A stretch of DNA of 64,000 nucleotides from contig JWTM01000424.1 of assembly GCA_001749745.1 (NCBI GenBank), forward strand, positions 496,001 to 560,000, read 5' to 3'. Below are positions 50,483 through 58,301 of this stretch, piece after piece. This DNA comes from Candidatus Marispirochaeta associata. Its GTDB lineage: Bacteria; Spirochaetota; Spirochaetia; JC444; Marispirochaetaceae. The position numbers were made by a program, and so were the translations under genes. How positions within the stretch are numbered: the first letter of the stretch is position 1; each line of letters opens with the position of its first letter. Below the pieces are notes generated by a model that made no database searches, had not been told where the DNA came from, and worked only from the letters and a program-made list of their open reading frames with translations.

Positions 50483-51337
50483 CTAATTCGATAGGACGAC
50501 TAGGAGAGGGTAGTGATCCGAGGGCCAAATCCCTCCCGGGTTCTGCCGTATTACTCGCGTTTCTAAGTGTCTCAGATGCCCCTTGTAAAGGAGGTGGTCT
50601 ATAGCCGGAAGCAGGTTAATTCCGCGATTGAAATGAAAGGTCGGTCCCGCCGGCGGGGCGAGCTTGAAACCTGCCCGGCGAAACTTTCTCAAGGAAGGGA
50701 AGAAGCTGAAGGCGTTGAAATCCCCGGCGATGATTACAGGATCCGCAGTCTCTTCTCGGGCGGCGATGCGCGCCAGGTTGAGATCGACCGCCTTGTCCCG
50801 GTTGGAGGCGCTCCCGGCGTCCAAATGCAGATTGTAGAGGTAAAATCTCATCCCGCTTTCGCGATCCAGCAGCCGCACCCAGGATGTGAAGGCGGGGAAA
50901 CGTCCGTCCCAGGAACGGCTATAGATTTCGTCGGGGGTGGGTGAGTAGAAGAAGAATCCCTGATCCATAAGCTCGAAGCGGTTGCGCCTGATAAGAATCG
51001 GCTGGGTCGAGGGATACTCGGCGGGGTCTCCGATCGCAACAGCTTCATACTCCGGCATGGCGGCCAATAGATACTCCAGTTGCAGGTTACGGGCGGAGTA
51101 GGATCCTCCGTCGAAGGTCTCCGTCTCCTGTAGGGCGATCAGATCCGCCTGCGTCGATGCGAGAACCTCGGCTACACTCGCTTTTCGTTCGTCCCAGTCG
51201 AGTAGTTCCGGGTTCCGGAGGCTCAGATAGTGGAGATTGAGACTAAGCAGCGTGAGCCTCGACTCTTCGGCCTTCAAGCAGGAAGAGAGAAGCACAATGA
51301 GCAGTACCAATGCCGCCCGGAGATACGGTCGGTTCAT
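50483..51337 (-). CDS. Endonuclease/exonuclease/phosphatase-family secreted hydrolase
   Basis: 284 residues. An N-terminal signal peptide ends in a lipobox-like LLSSC (residue about 20), so this may be a lipoprotein. The DNase I-like core shows NLHYLS, LIALQETETFDG (metal Glu), NLHLDAGSASNRDKA (catalytic His/Asn), IAGDFNAFSF (Asp) and the terminal WPSDHYPLLVVL His. The family covers nucleases, phosphodiesterases and lipid phosphatases. It lies downstream of the transglutaminase-like gene in the same direction. Confidence 0.85.
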   Translation of the reverse strand: MNRPYLRAALVLLIVLLSSCLKAEESRLTLLSLNLHYLSLRNPELLDWDERKASVAEVLASTQADLIALQETETFDGGSYSARNLQLEYLLAAMPEYEAVAIGDPAEYPSTQPILIRRNRFELMDQGFFFYSPTPDEIYSRSWDGRFPAFTSWVRLLDRESGMRFYLYNLHLDAGSASNRDKAVDLNLARIAAREETADPVIIAGDFNAFSFFPSLRKFRRAGFKLAPPAGPTFHFNRGINLLPAIDHLLYKGHLRHLETRVIRQNPGGIWPSDHYPLLVVLSN

Positions 51338-51374
51338 TCTCGAAAGATACTGGATTCACCCGGTAAAGTCGTAA

Positions 51375-52820
51375 TTAATCTGCGGGAGGAATGACCTGGA
51401 ATCCCTGTCCGCCGTAGAGGGGCATGACCATGCCGATATCGGCCCCCATATAGGTCGGATCGCAGACCGTCCAGATTCGGCCGGCGGCGGTAAAATTGGC
51501 CCCGTCGACCCGTTCCTCAAAGGCGACCGCCGTCGCCATATGCCCCGGCCACTGTATCCCGACCACCGGCAGCTCCAGCAGTTCCCGTACAAGCCAGGCG
51601 TAGAGTATGGAGCGGTCGTCGCAGTCGGAGTAGGGATAGTGAATCGCCTCCTCCGGGAGCATCCACTTCTCCCGGTCGAACTGATCCTGATCGGTCCGGT
51701 AGGAGAGGGAGGTCTGTACGAAGCGGAGAAGCAGATTGGCCGCCTCCCGCCGGCTTTTTCCGCGGAGAAGCGGCCGAAAGGCCCTTTTTACCGTCTCGGA
51801 AAATTCCGTCGAGGCTCCGCTAGCCAGGTAGAGGCCGAATTCCGTCTGCGGATGGTCGCTGAAGAATTCCACTACCCCGGCGTCGTAGCTCAACTCGAGG
51901 GCAAACTCCTCTCCCCGATAGGTGAACCGCAGCTCCCTCACTCCGTCTCGGCGGCTCAGGGTCGGTACCCGATCGAAGCCGAAGCGCATTCTCATTTCGG
52001 CCGAGGGATAGCGTTCGGGATAGGTGTAGAAGCGGTTCGGTAAACGGGGATCGTTCCCGAGGTCGATGAAGTAGTATTGACGGCCCTCAATCTGGGCATA
52101 GGCGGCGCCGTAGAGCGTACCGTCCACCGGCAGAAGAAGATAGATTCCGTCCGAGCTGCCGTCGTAGCCGATGCGGGCGTCATACCCGCTTTTGACCAGC
52201 AGGAACCAGGTCAGTCCGTAGCTCTCGAGCCGCCCCGGTCCCATTTCCGCCTCAGCGTAGGCATGGCACAGCCTGGCGACTCCCCAGTCGTTGAGGGCGA
52301 AATCGCTTCTGGCGGATGAAATCGCCTCAAAGAGCGCTTCCAGGTCGATGGCGCTTATCTCATCCCAGAACTGAGCGGCTCCCCGATTATCGGCCCGCTC
52401 CATTCGGGGCAGCTCCTCCTCCGAGGCGGGGAAGCGAAGAGTCATTCCGAAGAACTCTATTACCGTCGAGGGAAGCCCGCGATATGAGTAATCGAAGAAA
52501 CGATTAGAACCCTTCTCGGCCTGTTCGGTATATGCGCTTCCATAGACTGCGGCGGCGGAGAATCCGCGCTTCTCTTGAGGCATCTCTTCAGCATCTACTA
52601 CCGGCTGCTCGGGAAATTTGGGCTCCGAGTAGAGCTCCTTGGCTTGGAAGGCTTCGAATTCCTCCCACTCTTTGCGCAGGAACTCCCGAAACTGACGGTC
52701 CTCGTCGGTGCGGAAGCCGCGGAAGGTCTCCCGCTCCTTCTTGAGCCAGTCGGAAAAACCATCGGCGGACAGAGAGTAGGCGCTCAGCATCAGCATGAGC
52801 AGTAGAAAGCCTCTGCGCAT
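51375..52820 (-). CDS. Secreted protein with transglutaminase-like domain
   Basis: 481 residues: signal peptide (about 1-19, ending SLSADG), a charged helical segment rich in F/E/R (DWLKKERETFRGFRTDEDRQFREFLRKEWEEFEAF in outline, about 20-60), a middle part of unclear fold, and a C-terminal papain-like transglutaminase core. The triad is visible as SDCDDRS (Cys), WPGHMATAV (His) and CDPTYMGADIG (Asp). Such bacterial proteins are usually cell-envelope proteases or peptidases rather than cross-linkers. ATG 52820 has AAGGAG 7 bp upstream. Target unknown. Confidence 0.78.
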   Translation of the reverse strand: MRRGFLLLMLMLSAYSLSADGFSDWLKKERETFRGFRTDEDRQFREFLRKEWEEFEAFQAKELYSEPKFPEQPVVDAEEMPQEKRGFSAAAVYGSAYTEQAEKGSNRFFDYSYRGLPSTVIEFFGMTLRFPASEEELPRMERADNRGAAQFWDEISAIDLEALFEAISSARSDFALNDWGVARLCHAYAEAEMGPGRLESYGLTWFLLVKSGYDARIGYDGSSDGIYLLLPVDGTLYGAAYAQIEGRQYYFIDLGNDPRLPNRFYTYPERYPSAEMRMRFGFDRVPTLSRRDGVRELRFTYRGEEFALELSYDAGVVEFFSDHPQTEFGLYLASGASTEFSETVKRAFRPLLRGKSRREAANLLLRFVQTSLSYRTDQDQFDREKWMLPEEAIHYPYSDCDDRSILYAWLVRELLELPVVGIQWPGHMATAVAFEERVDGANFTAAGRIWTVCDPTYMGADIGMVMPLYGGQGFQVIPPAD

Positions 52821-52913
52821 CGTTCGCTCCTTCAAACTCGGGCTTGTATAGGATGGTACCCCCTATGGCAGATAGTGTGCAAGCTAAGCGCCTGCGCTCT
52901 CGGGCAGTGAAGA

Positions 52914-52941
52914 TTGAACTTTATCCAAAAATCTCTATACT
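52914..52941 (+). promoter_or_regulatory. Promoter of the GGDEF-EAL gene
   Basis: TTGAAC (52914-52919), 16-bp spacer, TATACT (52936-52941); AAAGGAG follows before ATG 52964. Confidence 0.65.
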
Positions 52942-52963
52942 ATAGAATACGTAAAGGAGCCCT

Positions 52964-55072
52964 ATGATCATCGCGTTGGCCATACCGTTTACTACTCTCG
53001 GTATCCTCCTGACTGCCTATATCGCCCTGATCTCGCTCCGGACCGGCCAACAGCGTGAGCTCTTGACCGTCGTACTGGCGATCCTCTCCTTCTCGATTAT
53101 CTATGTCATAGCCGATCTGGCTATGATGATTCTGGCGGTAAGCAGGGGCAACCCTTCTTTAGTTGCCCAACTCAACCGAATATTGGAGCTCGCCGCTACG
53201 GGGCTCATGCCGCTGGTGCCCTATTTTGTCAAAACCGCGCTTCCCTTGCGCAAACGGTGGCGGGGTATGATGCAGGCAGTGAGCCTATTCTGTTTCATCT
53301 CTGCGGCTCTTATCCTGGTTATCGCCATGACGGTACCGGACTATTTTATCTCGCTGGATCAACTGCGTGCTGAAGAGTCCCTCTACAGCTACGGTCGGGG
53401 AAGAAAGGGACCGGTTCTGATTGTCAGGGATCTGCTCTTCATGACGGTGCTGGTCCTCTCCTTTATTATTATGCTTTTCCAGCGGCCCTGGCGCTACCCG
53501 AAGAATCCCCGGACCGGTCTGCTCTACGGATTCTCCCTGGCGCTTCTGCTCGGAGCCAATGCGATCATCAATAACTTCTTTGAAGATTTCGGAGTTTTAC
53601 GTTCCTTTGGATTCAGCCGAGTAGGGATCGCCATTGTGATCTTCTCCCTTTCGTCGGTTCTCTACTATGTGCGTCAGTTCTCCCTGCAGGCGCTTGAGTT
53701 AAACGAGGTGAATCGGGAGTTGAATACCGGCCGGGCGCGGCTCGGCTTCCTTGCCTACCACAATGAGTTGACCCAGCTCCCGAACAGGACCGCCTTCCTG
53801 CGGGATTTGAACACCCTTATCGAGAGCCTGCGCTACTCCGCCTCCCAGGTGCTACCCTTCGGTCATCTCATCGCCTTCGATCTTAACGGATTCAACTCGG
53901 TGATGAACTCCTATGGTCCGAGGATCTCCGACATGACGCTCATTGCGGTCAGCAAACGGCTGCAGGGGATTCTGACTCGCTCGCAGCTCGTCGATGCCGG
54001 GGCTTATCACTTCGGCGGGGATAATTTTGCCCTGTTGGTGCCGTTGTTGAAGCGCAATCAGGAGAGTGGTAATCCTCCTCACATAATTGAATCCCTGAAG
54101 CGCAGTATGAGCAAACCCTTTAGCGTGGAAGGGACTAAGATCTATCTCAGCGCCTCTTTCGCCCATGTGGCCTTGGATGAGCTCGGGCCCAGCGCGGAAG
54201 AACTATCGCGTCGCCTCTCACGCACTTTGGGAGAGGCGAAACAACGGCGCAACTTCGCTCTTAGTTATACCGGCGAAATGGAAGCGCAGGTCCGGAGGCG
54301 GATCGATCTTATCCAGCGTATGCGTGAAGCCCTCCGGCGCGAGGAGTTTGTCCTCATGTATCAGCCCATCCTTGACGCTCGGGGAGAGTGCCGCGAGGCC
54401 GAAGCCCTGATCCGCTGGCGCCCGGAGGATCCCGATTTCGAGGTGCCCGGTCCGAACATATTCATCCCCGCCGCGGAGGAGTCCGGTCTTATCCTTCCCC
54501 TGACCGAGTGGATTGTCGCCCAGGTTTGTCGGGATCTCACCATTATGCGCCAGGTAATGCCGGAGCTACGAATCTACCTCAACATCTCGCCCAAGCATCT
54601 GGAGAGCGCAGTCCTCGATCAGTTCATTCTCAAGAAACTGATCCAGGCGGGTATACCCACGTCGGCTCTGGGGGTTGAAATAACCGAGACGGCGATAATG
54701 AGTCGTCAGGATGCGGTGCGCAGTACCCTAGAGGCTCTGGGCGCCGCGGGCATCAAGATCGCCATCGACGACTTCGGCACCGGCTACTCCTCGCTCCGGT
54801 ATCTTAAGGAGATTCCCGCCGACCGAATCAAGGTCGACCGGAGCTTCATCGCCGGTATCCCCGACCACAATGAGGATATGGCCCTTGTTGAGAGCGTCGC
54901 CTCTCTGGGAGTGAAACTGGGTAAACAGGTTGTGGCCGAGGGAATCGAAACAGACCAACAGCGATTGTTTTGCCTGGAGCAAGGGATTACCCACCTGCAA
55001 GGTTACCTCTTTGCCACACCCCTAGCGCTCGATGCTTTTCTTGAAAGCTGGTTAAAGAAATCTCTGGATTAA
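52964..55072 (+). CDS. Membrane GGDEF-EAL protein, probable c-di-GMP phosphodiesterase
   Basis: 702 residues. About seven N-terminal helices (1-235) form a membrane sensor. The GGDEF domain (about 255-425) is degenerate, reading FGGDNF where GGDEF is needed, so it should not make c-di-GMP but may bind GTP. The EAL domain (about 445-695) is intact: EAEALIRW, LNISPKHLES, VEITETAIM, IAIDDFGTGYSSLRYLKEIPADRIKVDRSFI and VVAEGIET carry all metal and catalytic residues. Net effect is c-di-GMP breakdown, opposing the cyclase at 8797. Single gene with its own promoter. Confidence 0.9.
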   Translation: MIIALAIPFTTLGILLTAYIALISLRTGQQRELLTVVLAILSFSIIYVIADLAMMILAVSRGNPSLVAQLNRILELAATGLMPLVPYFVKTALPLRKRWRGMMQAVSLFCFISAALILVIAMTVPDYFISLDQLRAEESLYSYGRGRKGPVLIVRDLLFMTVLVLSFIIMLFQRPWRYPKNPRTGLLYGFSLALLLGANAIINNFFEDFGVLRSFGFSRVGIAIVIFSLSSVLYYVRQFSLQALELNEVNRELNTGRARLGFLAYHNELTQLPNRTAFLRDLNTLIESLRYSASQVLPFGHLIAFDLNGFNSVMNSYGPRISDMTLIAVSKRLQGILTRSQLVDAGAYHFGGDNFALLVPLLKRNQESGNPPHIIESLKRSMSKPFSVEGTKIYLSASFAHVALDELGPSAEELSRRLSRTLGEAKQRRNFALSYTGEMEAQVRRRIDLIQRMREALRREEFVLMYQPILDARGECREAEALIRWRPEDPDFEVPGPNIFIPAAEESGLILPLTEWIVAQVCRDLTIMRQVMPELRIYLNISPKHLESAVLDQFILKKLIQAGIPTSALGVEITETAIMSRQDAVRSTLEALGAAGIKIAIDDFGTGYSSLRYLKEIPADRIKVDRSFIAGIPDHNEDMALVESVASLGVKLGKQVVAEGIETDQQRLFCLEQGITHLQGYLFATPLALDAFLESWLKKSLD

Positions 55073-55123
55073 TACAATCCTAACCATACTATGTTATATG
55101 AGGACTCGGAGGCATGTATCGCC

Positions 55124-55549
55124 ATGAAACGAGTTCTCTTTTTCTGTACCCACAACAGCGCCCGCAGCCAGTTTGCCGAGGAACTGCTCAAGAAATACGG
55201 CTCCGGCGAGTACGCCGCTGAGAGCGCAGGCCTCGACCCGGGGCAGATCAATCCCTATGTCGCCCAGGTCCTGAAGAGGGAAGAGGGGATCGATATCTCC
55301 GGAAAAAAGACCCGCAGCGTCTTCGATATCCTGAAAGAGGGGCACGTCTTTTGGGAGGTCGTGGCCGTCTGCGGCCGGGAGACCAACGATAAGTGCCCGA
55401 TCTTCCCCGGCGTGCAGCACCGCTACCACTGGGACTATCCCGATCCCTCGACCTACACCGGTACCGACGAGGAGATCCTCTCCCAAGTTACTGAACTTTA
55501 TCGGGTGATCAAGCAGAAGGTCGTCGAACATTTCGGATTGAGCCTCTAG
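55124..55549 (+). CDS. arsC: Arsenate reductase (ArsC, low-molecular-weight phosphatase fold)
   Basis: 141 residues. The phosphate-binding loop is C8-T-H-N-S-A-R14-S, the DP loop is in WDYPDPS, and two further Cys (C83 and C91 in AVCGRETNDKCPIFPG) match the thioredoxin-dependent arsenate reductases of the S. aureus pI258 type, in which three Cys relay electrons. ATG 55124 with GGAGG upstream gives the usual MKRVLFFCTHN start. No other arsenic gene is near, and a role as protein phosphatase cannot be ruled out. Confidence 0.85.
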   Translation: MKRVLFFCTHNSARSQFAEELLKKYGSGEYAAESAGLDPGQINPYVAQVLKREEGIDISGKKTRSVFDILKEGHVFWEVVAVCGRETNDKCPIFPGVQHRYHWDYPDPSTYTGTDEEILSQVTELYRVIKQKVVEHFGLSL

Positions 55550-55559
55550 GAAATTCTTC

Positions 55560-55588
55560 TTGCCCCGCCGCGCGGGGAAGGCTATCAT
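55560..55588 (+). promoter_or_regulatory. Promoter for a probably leaderless gene (55595)
   Basis: TTGCCC (55560-55565), 17-bp spacer, TATCAT (55583-55588), then only 6 bp to the ATG at 55595. Confidence 0.5.
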
Positions 55589-55594
55589 TACCCT

Positions 55595-55837
55595 ATGAAG
55601 GCCTCCCGCTGGTACAAGGAGTTCGGCGGCGGCAGGGAGGAGCGCTATTACCATATCACCGAGATCGAAGAAGGGAGGGCGGTCTCGGGCAGGGTATACG
55701 TCTACAACTCCCTCTTCCGCAAGGTAATCAGAGAAGAACCGCGCCGCTTCGACGATAAATGGTGGATGGAGCAGGAGATCAGCAACTCCGTCCACGAGGT
55801 GGCCGAGAAGAGCGTTCCGTTTTTAATGAAGTTTTAA
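55595..55837 (+). CDS. Small unrecognised protein (80 aa)
   Basis: Not recognised. It is soluble, rich in aromatic and charged residues (ASRWYKEFGGGREERYYHITEIEEG, FDDKWWMEQEI), with no signal peptide or Cys. The coding call rests on a good promoter with the -10 box 6 bp before the ATG, codon use like its neighbours and full use of the gap between arsC and vapC. No Shine-Dalgarno is present. Confidence 0.55.
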   Translation: MKASRWYKEFGGGREERYYHITEIEEGRAVSGRVYVYNSLFRKVIREEPRRFDDKWWMEQEISNSVHEVAEKSVPFLMKF

Positions 55838-55855
55838 CTATACTCCGCCGGTCTT

Positions 55856-56227
55856 CTAGAGTACTCGACACCCATAGAGATTAAATACCCGATCGACGCT
55901 CATAATAGGAATATCGTGGGTCAGACTTGCCGCGATCAACATTCGGTCGAAGGGATCACGATGATGAAAGGGTAATTTCCCGAGGTATGCGGCTGAACGG
56001 ATGTCGAAGGCCAGCTCCTCAAATCCAGCATTCTCAATGACCTCGGAAGGATCAAAGGGGAACTCCAGTTTCCCGATAGAGACCTTGATCATGATCTCCG
56101 CCACGCTCACGGAACTGACGAGAATAGTATTCCTGCGGCTCTCAATCGAACGGATCTGCTCGTCGCTCAGTTTCTCCGGTTCCCCAAGCGCCCACAAGAG
56201 GATGTGGGTGTCTAAAAGAATTTTCAC
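55856..56227 (-). CDS. PIN-domain toxin (VapC-like)
   Basis: 123 residues, a PIN ribonuclease. Acidic residues of the active site are visible: D6 in LLDTHILLWAL, E43 region in VAEIMIK, D92-93 in HHRDPFDRMLIA and D112 region in MSVDRVF. It overlaps the antitoxin gene by 4 bp (ATGA). Members of this subgroup pair with Phd/YefM antitoxins, as here. Expected to cleave tRNA or rRNA when free. Confidence 0.9.
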   Translation of the reverse strand: MKILLDTHILLWALGEPEKLSDEQIRSIESRRNTILVSSVSVAEIMIKVSIGKLEFPFDPSEVIENAGFEELAFDIRSAAYLGKLPFHHRDPFDRMLIAASLTHDIPIMSVDRVFNLYGCRVL

Positions 56228-56457
56228 TCCTTTTTTCCGTAGAACAGCTCGTTAATCTCCTCATCCTCGGCGTCGAAATCCTCAGGGATAGTGATCTTCC
56301 CCTTTAATAATCCCAAGCTTCGTTTTCCTTCCGGCTGATGCGGAATGAGGTCCACCAGAGGCAGATTGTTTTTCGCGATCACCACCTTCTCGCCGTGATG
56401 CACCATCTCGACGATCTTGGAGAGCTGCGCCTTAGCTTCGGCAATATTGAATACCAT
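56224..56457 (-). CDS. Phd/YefM-family antitoxin
   Basis: 77 residues. Typical start MVFNIAEAKAQLSKIVEMVHHGEKVVIAKNNLPLVDLIPH, which folds into the DNA-binding Phd domain; the C-terminal tail (EDFDAEDEEINELFYGKKE) would wrap the toxin. AAGGAG precedes the ATG. Overlaps the toxin gene and should repress its own promoter with the toxin as co-repressor. Confidence 0.9.
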   Translation of the reverse strand: MVFNIAEAKAQLSKIVEMVHHGEKVVIAKNNLPLVDLIPHQPEGKRSLGLLKGKITIPEDFDAEDEEINELFYGKKE

Positions 56458-56480
56458 CCCTCAACTCCTTCTTTTCTACA

Positions 56481-56515
56481 TGGTCAAGGGTACCAACATT
56501 GGTCAGGTTGGTCAA
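56481..56515 (-). promoter_or_regulatory. Promoter and operator repeats of the toxin-antitoxin pair
   Basis: Minus strand TTGACC (56515-56510), 17-bp spacer, TACCCT (56492-56487). Plus-strand TGGTCA occurs three times (56481-56486, 56500-56505, 56509-56514), overlapping both boxes, as expected for Phd-type autorepression. Confidence 0.55.
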
Positions 56516-56529
56516 CTTTTTTTCAAACC

Positions 56530-56559
56530 TTGCGTCCCTACTTCGATATCCCGTATCCT
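56530..56559 (+). promoter_or_regulatory. Promoter for a probably leaderless nitroreductase gene
   Basis: TTGCGT (56530-56535), 18-bp spacer, TATCCT (56554-56559), 6 bp before the ATG at 56566. Confidence 0.5.
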
Positions 56560-56565
56560 ACCCCC

Positions 56566-57102
56566 ATGACCTTTTCCGACCTAATCCGCGCCCGGTACAG
56601 CCTCCGGAGTTACTCAGACCGTCCCGTGGAGCGGGAGAAACTCACCGCCTGCGTCGAAGCGGCCCGCTTGAGCCCCTCCGCCTGTAATGCCCAGCCCTGG
56701 CGCTTCATCATCGTCGATGATCTGGAGCTCATCTCTCCAATCGCGCGTCTGACAACTTCGCCTGCGATTCCGATTAACAAGTTCGTTAGCCAAGCGCCGG
56801 CGATTGCGGTAGTGGTAAGCGAGCGGCCCAACCTCTCGAGTCAGCTCGGAGCGGCGGTCAAGCGCACCCCTTTCTACCTGATCGACGTGGGCATCGCCGC
56901 CGAGCACTTCTGCCTGCAGGCCGCGGAGCTGGGCCTCGGCACCTGCATGCTGGGCTGGTTCGACCAGGCCGCGGTCAAGCGCGTTCTCGGCATCCCCAAG
57001 CGGAAGAAGGTCCCCCTACTGATCGCCGTCGGCTACCCGCGGGAGGAGAAGCAGCCGGAGAAGCGGCGCAAGGAGCTCGGCGAGATCCTCGATTTTCGTT
57101 AG
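56566..57102 (+). CDS. Nitroreductase-family FMN oxidoreductase
   Basis: 178 residues. FMN-binding RARYSLRSYSDRPVEREKL and ARLSPSACNAQPWRFIIVDD at the N-terminus and DVGIAAEHFCLQAAELGLGTCMLGWFD in the second half are the family signature; the C-terminus KVPLLIAVGYPREEK is standard. ATG 56566 was chosen because the frame upstream runs into the antitoxin gene and the protein then starts just before the first motif. There is no Shine-Dalgarno. Substrate (nitro compounds, quinones or flavin) unknown. Confidence 0.88.
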   Translation: MTFSDLIRARYSLRSYSDRPVEREKLTACVEAARLSPSACNAQPWRFIIVDDLELISPIARLTTSPAIPINKFVSQAPAIAVVVSERPNLSSQLGAAVKRTPFYLIDVGIAAEHFCLQAAELGLGTCMLGWFDQAAVKRVLGIPKRKKVPLLIAVGYPREEKQPEKRRKELGEILDFR

Positions 57103-57148
57103 TTGGCTAAAATCCCCGTAACCCGGGCCGATTCGGTTGCGGCTGTTT

Positions 57149-58243
57149 CTAATAATCCACGGAGAGGATCTCGGTTAAATGCTCCCGCAGAAAACGGAAG
57201 CCCCACCCCGGCGCCTCTCTCGGATAGGCGAATCCGTCTTCAATCCTCATCTTTGAGTCGATGATAGGGTCGATCCAATCGAATGACTCGGCTCCATAGG
57301 GGCGGCTGATTCCGCAGAGAAGAGGAACATCATAATCCTTGTAGTAATGGGGAAGCACGGGAATATGGTAGCTATCCGCTAGAGCGGCCGCTGCGCGCCA
57401 CGCCGTGACTCCGCCTATACGAATCAGGTCCGGCTGCCAGAGGTCAATCGCATTTAAAGCGATAAGCTCCCTCAAGGGAGTTGTTCCGTATTCTCGTTCA
57501 CCCATAGCCAGAGAGATTCCGGTCTTGTCCCGTAAGGTTTTGAATCCGCGAAAATCCTGGTGGTCCAGAGGTTCTTCGAACCAGTGAATATTGTAGGGGT
57601 GTAGCGCCTCGGCAAGGTGTATAGCCTCAGGTAGATCGCAGCCCTGGTTCGCATCGATCATGATTTTTATTTCAGGTCCGAGCGCCTCACGTACCAGCGC
57701 TACGCGCCGGATATCCTCCTCCGCTTCGGTTGACCCGACCTTGATCTTCACCGCTTGAAAACCGCGCTTTTTATAGTCGGTGACCTCGTCTATCAGTTCA
57801 TCGCAGCTGTAAGAGAGCCAACCGCCGCTTCCGTAGACCGGTACTCTGGTATGGTTGGTACCGAAGAGCTTCCAGAGCGGCGTCTCCAGGGTTCGGGCCC
57901 AGGCGTCCCACATGGCTACTTCCGCCAGGGCGGCGGCCTGTTTCTGGAGGCCGGTAAATCCGAAGTATTCAGCCTTTTGAGCCGCGGTTTGGATTAGCTT
58001 TCCGGTCTGCCAAACCTCCATCCCCTCGAGCAGAGGAAGCAGATCCTGTATCGCCCCGCGGATACCATGCGGGGAGTAATCGAAGCTGAGAAGATAGCTT
58101 TCTCCGACGACTCCTCCGGCGGTGGTGAGCTCCAACACCAGGAATGCGATCTTGTCGATGCTGTGCGTACTGTCAGCGATCGGCCGGGAGAGGGGCGTAA
58201 CTGCTTCGAAAAGACGGGCCTGAGTAATTCTGCTGTTCATCAT
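57149..58243 (-). CDS. Enolase-superfamily enzyme (mandelate racemase/muconate lactonizing type)
   Basis: 364 residues. Catalytic features: VKIKVG (K-x-K base), DANQG, FEEP and GEREYG for the three metal-binding acids, then DLWQPDLIRIGGVT and LPHYYKDYD, whose His is the second base of the mandelate-racemase group. This suggests a dehydratase or racemase of a sugar acid or hydroxy acid. It follows an NSS-family transporter gene by 58 bp and may act on what that imports. The exact reaction cannot be told from sequence. Confidence 0.88.
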   Translation of the reverse strand: MMNSRITQARLFEAVTPLSRPIADSTHSIDKIAFLVLELTTAGGVVGESYLLSFDYSPHGIRGAIQDLLPLLEGMEVWQTGKLIQTAAQKAEYFGFTGLQKQAAALAEVAMWDAWARTLETPLWKLFGTNHTRVPVYGSGGWLSYSCDELIDEVTDYKKRGFQAVKIKVGSTEAEEDIRRVALVREALGPEIKIMIDANQGCDLPEAIHLAEALHPYNIHWFEEPLDHQDFRGFKTLRDKTGISLAMGEREYGTTPLRELIALNAIDLWQPDLIRIGGVTAWRAAAALADSYHIPVLPHYYKDYDVPLLCGISRPYGAESFDWIDPIIDSKMRIEDGFAYPREAPGWGFRFLREHLTEILSVDY

Positions 58244-58301
58244 GCTTGCTCCGTCACCAGTATAGGGTAGTCTCTCAAATTCGGGTAGCTCTTCTTTTGT
58301 T

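Noticed and set aside
55561..55580. CCCCGCCGCGCGGGG hairpin as a terminator of arsC
   Set aside because: No T run follows, and the bases lie in the spacer of a good promoter for the next gene.
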